A stretch of 8,879 nucleotides of DNA from Thermaceae bacterium. Its GTDB lineage: Bacteria; Deinococcota; Deinococci; Deinococcales; Marinithermaceae. Below, piece by piece: positions 7,009 through 8,879 of this stretch; the first letter of the stretch is position 1, and each line of letters starts with the position of its first letter. Below the pieces are notes generated by a model. That model did no database searches, was not told where the DNA came from, and saw only the letters and a list, made by a program, of their open reading frames with translations. The stretch covers positions 1-8,879 of the forward strand of contig JALUED010000122.1 of NCBI GenBank assembly GCA_027053145.1, given 5' to 3'. Made by a program: the position numbers and the translations under genes.

Positions 7009-7695
7009 ATGCTGATCTTCGGCCCTTTCAGTTGGTTAATCTTCCTGGTCTTCATCGCCACCCTATTCATCCAGGGATGGCTGCAGAAGACCTACGCTGC
7101 CTACAGCCGCGTCCCCAACCGACGGGGGCTTACAGGGGCTGAGACCGCGCGGATCGTGCTCGACTCCGAAGGGCTCACCCAGGTCCGGGTCGAGCCGATC
7201 CCCGGCACCCTCACCGACCACTACGACCCCCTAAAAAAGGCAGTCCGGCTCTCCGAACCCAACTACGCTTCGGAAAGCGTCGCCGCCCTGGCGGTGGCCG
7301 CCCACGAAACCGGCCACGCCATCCAGGACGCGCGCCGCTACACCTGGCTGGTGGTGCGCCACCAGCTCTTGCCGGCGGCCCAGATCGGCTCGAACCTCGG
7401 ACCCTGGCTCTTCATCATCGGGCTGATGATCGGCGCTTTGGGCCTTGCCAAACTCGGGCTCTACCTCTTCGGGGCCGCCGCCCTCTTCCAGCTCGTCACC
7501 CTGCCGGTGGAGCTGGACGCAAGCCGCCGGGCGCTTAAAAAGCTGAAGGAGCTCAACCTCTTAACCCCCGAAGAGCTTCCCGGCGCCCGGAAGGTGCTCA
7601 CCGCCGCCGCCTTTACCTACGTGGCCGCGCTGGCGATGAGCGTCGCTTACCTCCTGCAGTACGCGGCGATCCTCGCGAGCGCGCGGGAGGAGTGA
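7009..7695 (+). CDS. Membrane zinc metallopeptidase (YugP/Zn_peptidase_2 family)
   Basis: This 228-residue protein has a zinc-protease HEXXH motif, HETGH at residues 99-103 (AVAAHETGHAIQDA). A downstream TLPVELDAS (164-172) contains Glu168, the likely third zinc ligand. Four hydrophobic segments are visible: about 4-24, 129-146, 149-166 and 198-220. The active site would sit between the first and second, near the membrane surface. Length and layout match the family of Bacillus YugP, whose substrates are unknown; quality control of membrane proteins is an inference only. The ATG at 7009 starts directly with the first membrane segment. The stop overlaps the GTG of the rsmB-like gene by 4 bp (GTGA), so the two are translationally coupled. 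From memory, this peptidase next to rsmB also recurs in Clostridia, which would suggest a functional link. Confidence 0.9.
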   Translation: MLIFGPFSWLIFLVFIATLFIQGWLQKTYAAYSRVPNRRGLTGAETARIVLDSEGLTQVRVEPIPGTLTDHYDPLKKAVRLSEPNYASESVAALAVAAHETGHAIQDARRYTWLVVRHQLLPAAQIGSNLGPWLFIIGLMIGALGLAKLGLYLFGAAALFQLVTLPVELDASRRALKKLKELNLLTPEELPGARKVLTAAAFTYVAALAMSVAYLLQYAAILASAREE

Positions 7696-8879
7696 GCGGA
7701 GAGGAAAAGCCGCGCGAGGGCCCGCGGGCCCTCGCGCTTCGCGTTTTGCTCCGGGTGGCGCGGGGGAAGTACCTTGAGCCCACCCTTGACCTGGCGTTAG
7801 AACGTAGCGCCCTCACCGGGCCCGACCGAGGGCTCGCCGCGCAGCTCGCCTACGGCACGCTCCAACGCCTTTTCTACCTCGACCACGTCCTCGTTCCCCT
7901 GCTCCGCGCCCCGGACCGCCTGCCCGAGGCCGCCCGCTGGATCCTCCGCCTCGGCGCCTACGAGAAGCTCTTCCTGCGCACCCCGGACTACGCCGTCGTA
8001 AGCCAATGGGTAGAGCTCGCCAAAGCCAAGGCCCCGCGGCAGGCGGGCCTTGCGAACGCGGTGCTGCGGCGCGTGGCGCCGAGACCGGCACCCCTTTGGA
8101 TCGAGGCGTCGGTGCCGCGGTTCCTCTGCGAGCACTGGCGGGCGTTCTTCGGCGATGCAAGCTTCGTCCGCCACTTTAACGAGCCCCCGCCGCTTTGGGT
8201 GACCGCCTACCCCGGCGCCGAGGAGGCCCTTTTGGCCGAGGGCGTCGCCTTTGAGCCCGGGCCCATCCCGGGAAGCCTACGCCTCTTGGGCGGCCCCCTG
8301 CGGAAGCTTCGGGCCTACCGGCAGGGGAAGATCCAGCCGCAAAACCCGGCTTCGCTCTTCGCCGCCCAGCTCCTCGACCCCCCGCCCGGCGCCCATGTTC
8401 TCGACCTGGCCGGTGGGGCCGGGCTCAAGGCCGCTTGGCTCGCCGCTAAAGGGGCCCGGGTCACGAGCTACGACAAAAACCCAAGGCGGCAAGCCGCGGG
8501 CCGGAAAAACCTCGAGCGGCTCGGCCTCTCGGTCGAGTTCCGCACCGCCGACCTTACCGAGCCCCTACCCGAGCAAGCCCCCTTCGTTCTATTGGACGCG
8601 CCCTGCACCGGCACCGGGACCTTTCGCCATCACCCCGAGCTCCGCTACCGCATCCGGCCCGAGGACCCCGAGGCGATGGCCGCCCTCCAACGCCGGCTGC
8701 TTGAAACCGCCGCCGCCGCCACCCTACCCGGCGGGCGCTTGGCCTACGCCGTTTGCAGCCTGACGGAAGCTGAGGGCATGGGGGTGGTGCGGAGGTTCCT
8801 CGAGGACCACCCGGAGTTTGCGCTCGAACCCTTCACCCTACCCTTCGCCGCCTTAAAGGAAGGCCCCGGGGCCTACGTC
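7692..8879 (+). CDS. rsmB: 16S rRNA m5C methyltransferase, RsmB/Sun-like (right end cut off)
   Basis: Translation from the GTG at 7692 gives 396 residues, open to the window edge. Residues about 12-135 resemble the NusB-like RNA-binding domain (RALALRVLLRVARG near the start). Residues about 225-396 form the SAM-dependent methyltransferase domain. Motif IV is LLDAPCTGTGTFRHHPELR with Cys305, and motif VI is AYAVCSLTEAEG with Cys355. These are the two cysteines used for release and catalysis in m5C RNA methyltransferases. The expected product is m5C at position 967 of 16S rRNA (E. coli numbering). Motif I is unusual: DLAGGAGLKA at 238-247 where relatives have D-x-x-AAPGGKT. The last visible residues, EGPGAYV, align with the usual C-terminal DGFFVA, so probably only a handful of residues are missing. 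GGGAGGA lies immediately before the GTG, which overlaps the peptidase stop. A 26-bp palindrome lies in codons 7-16. Confidence 0.9.
   Translation, partial: MSGEEKPREGPRALALRVLLRVARGKYLEPTLDLALERSALTGPDRGLAAQLAYGTLQRLFYLDHVLVPLLRAPDRLPEAARWILRLGAYEKLFLRTPDYAVVSQWVELAKAKAPRQAGLANAVLRRVAPRPAPLWIEASVPRFLCEHWRAFFGDASFVRHFNEPPPLWVTAYPGAEEALLAEGVAFEPGPIPGSLRLLGGPLRKLRAYRQGKIQPQNPASLFAAQLLDPPPGAHVLDLAGGAGLKAAWLAAKGARVTSYDKNPRRQAAGRKNLERLGLSVEFRTADLTEPLPEQAPFVLLDAPCTGTGTFRHHPELRYRIRPEDPEAMAALQRRLLETAAAATLPGGRLAYAVCSLTEAEGMGVVRRFLEDHPEFALEPFTLPFAALKEGPGAYV
7712..7737. repeat. Perfect 26-bp palindrome inside the start of rsmB
   Basis: The arm GCGCGAGGGCCC (7712-7723), a central GC, and the inverse arm GGGCCCTCGCGC (7726-7737) form an uninterrupted palindrome. 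In mRNA it could fold into a very stable GC-rich hairpin of about 11 bp with a 4-nt loop, starting 20 nt after the GTG. It encodes about PREGPRALAL. Downstream bases TTCGCGTTTTG give only a weak T-run, so a regulatory hairpin or partial attenuator is possible but unproven. Confidence 0.8.

Noticed and set aside
1..8879. tRNA or rRNA genes, CRISPR arrays, insertion sequences, toxin-antitoxin or other defence genes
   Set aside because: Reading both strands showed no cloverleaf-like segments, regularly spaced repeats, transposase motifs or terminal repeats. All larger open frames are explained by the genes listed.

Overview
The window is very GC-rich and densely coding, with short intergenic gaps and AT-rich promoters. 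The SpoVS-family protein closely resembles the Thermus version as I remember it. ThyX-type thymidylate synthesis, the codon style (many CTC/CTT/GAG/AAG) and starts that look leaderless all fit. Together these point to a thermophile of the Deinococcota, family Thermaceae (Thermus, Oceanithermus or Marinithermus type). This is an inference from protein resemblance and composition, not from a database search.

Left part (1-2028). A minus-strand gene enters from the left edge. Its visible 308 residues form a membrane-anchored, beta-rich protein resembling the N-terminus of TamB/AsmA-like lipid-transfer proteins. It diverges from a plus-strand pair, acylphosphatase and thyX (flavin-dependent thymidylate synthase), which overlap by 11 bp. 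The 44-bp divergent gap holds one TAGATTA element that reads as a -10 box on both strands.

Centre (2029-6492, minus). One large gene encodes a 1487-residue glutamate synthase large-subunit-like protein with glutaminase, central, FMN/Fe-S and beta-helix regions. Its stop codon directly abuts the thyX stop (TAG|CTA), so no intergenic terminator is possible between the convergent genes. Several motifs differ from standard GltB, and no small subunit (gltD) lies in the window.

Regulatory hub (6493-6676). This 184-bp AT-richer gap has two strong back-to-back sigma-70-type promoters: TTGACC-17-TATAAT toward gltB and TTGACA-18-TAAGAT toward spoVS. The -35 boxes are only 20 bp apart. A 7-bp inverted repeat lies around the gltB transcription start.

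Right part (6677-8879, plus). spoVS is followed by a membrane zinc metallopeptidase of the YugP/Zn_peptidase_2 type and, overlapping it by 4 bp, an RsmB-like 16S rRNA m5C methyltransferase that runs off the right edge a few residues before its expected end. A perfect 26-bp palindrome lies about 20 bp inside the rsmB coding region.

The genes are mainly housekeeping: envelope, thymidylate, glutamate and rRNA modification. I found no RNA genes, mobile elements, CRISPR arrays or clear defence system. The points most worth a second look are the SpoVS/gltB divergent promoter, the 26-bp palindrome, the divergent GltB, the altered SAM motif in RsmB and the abutting convergent stops.
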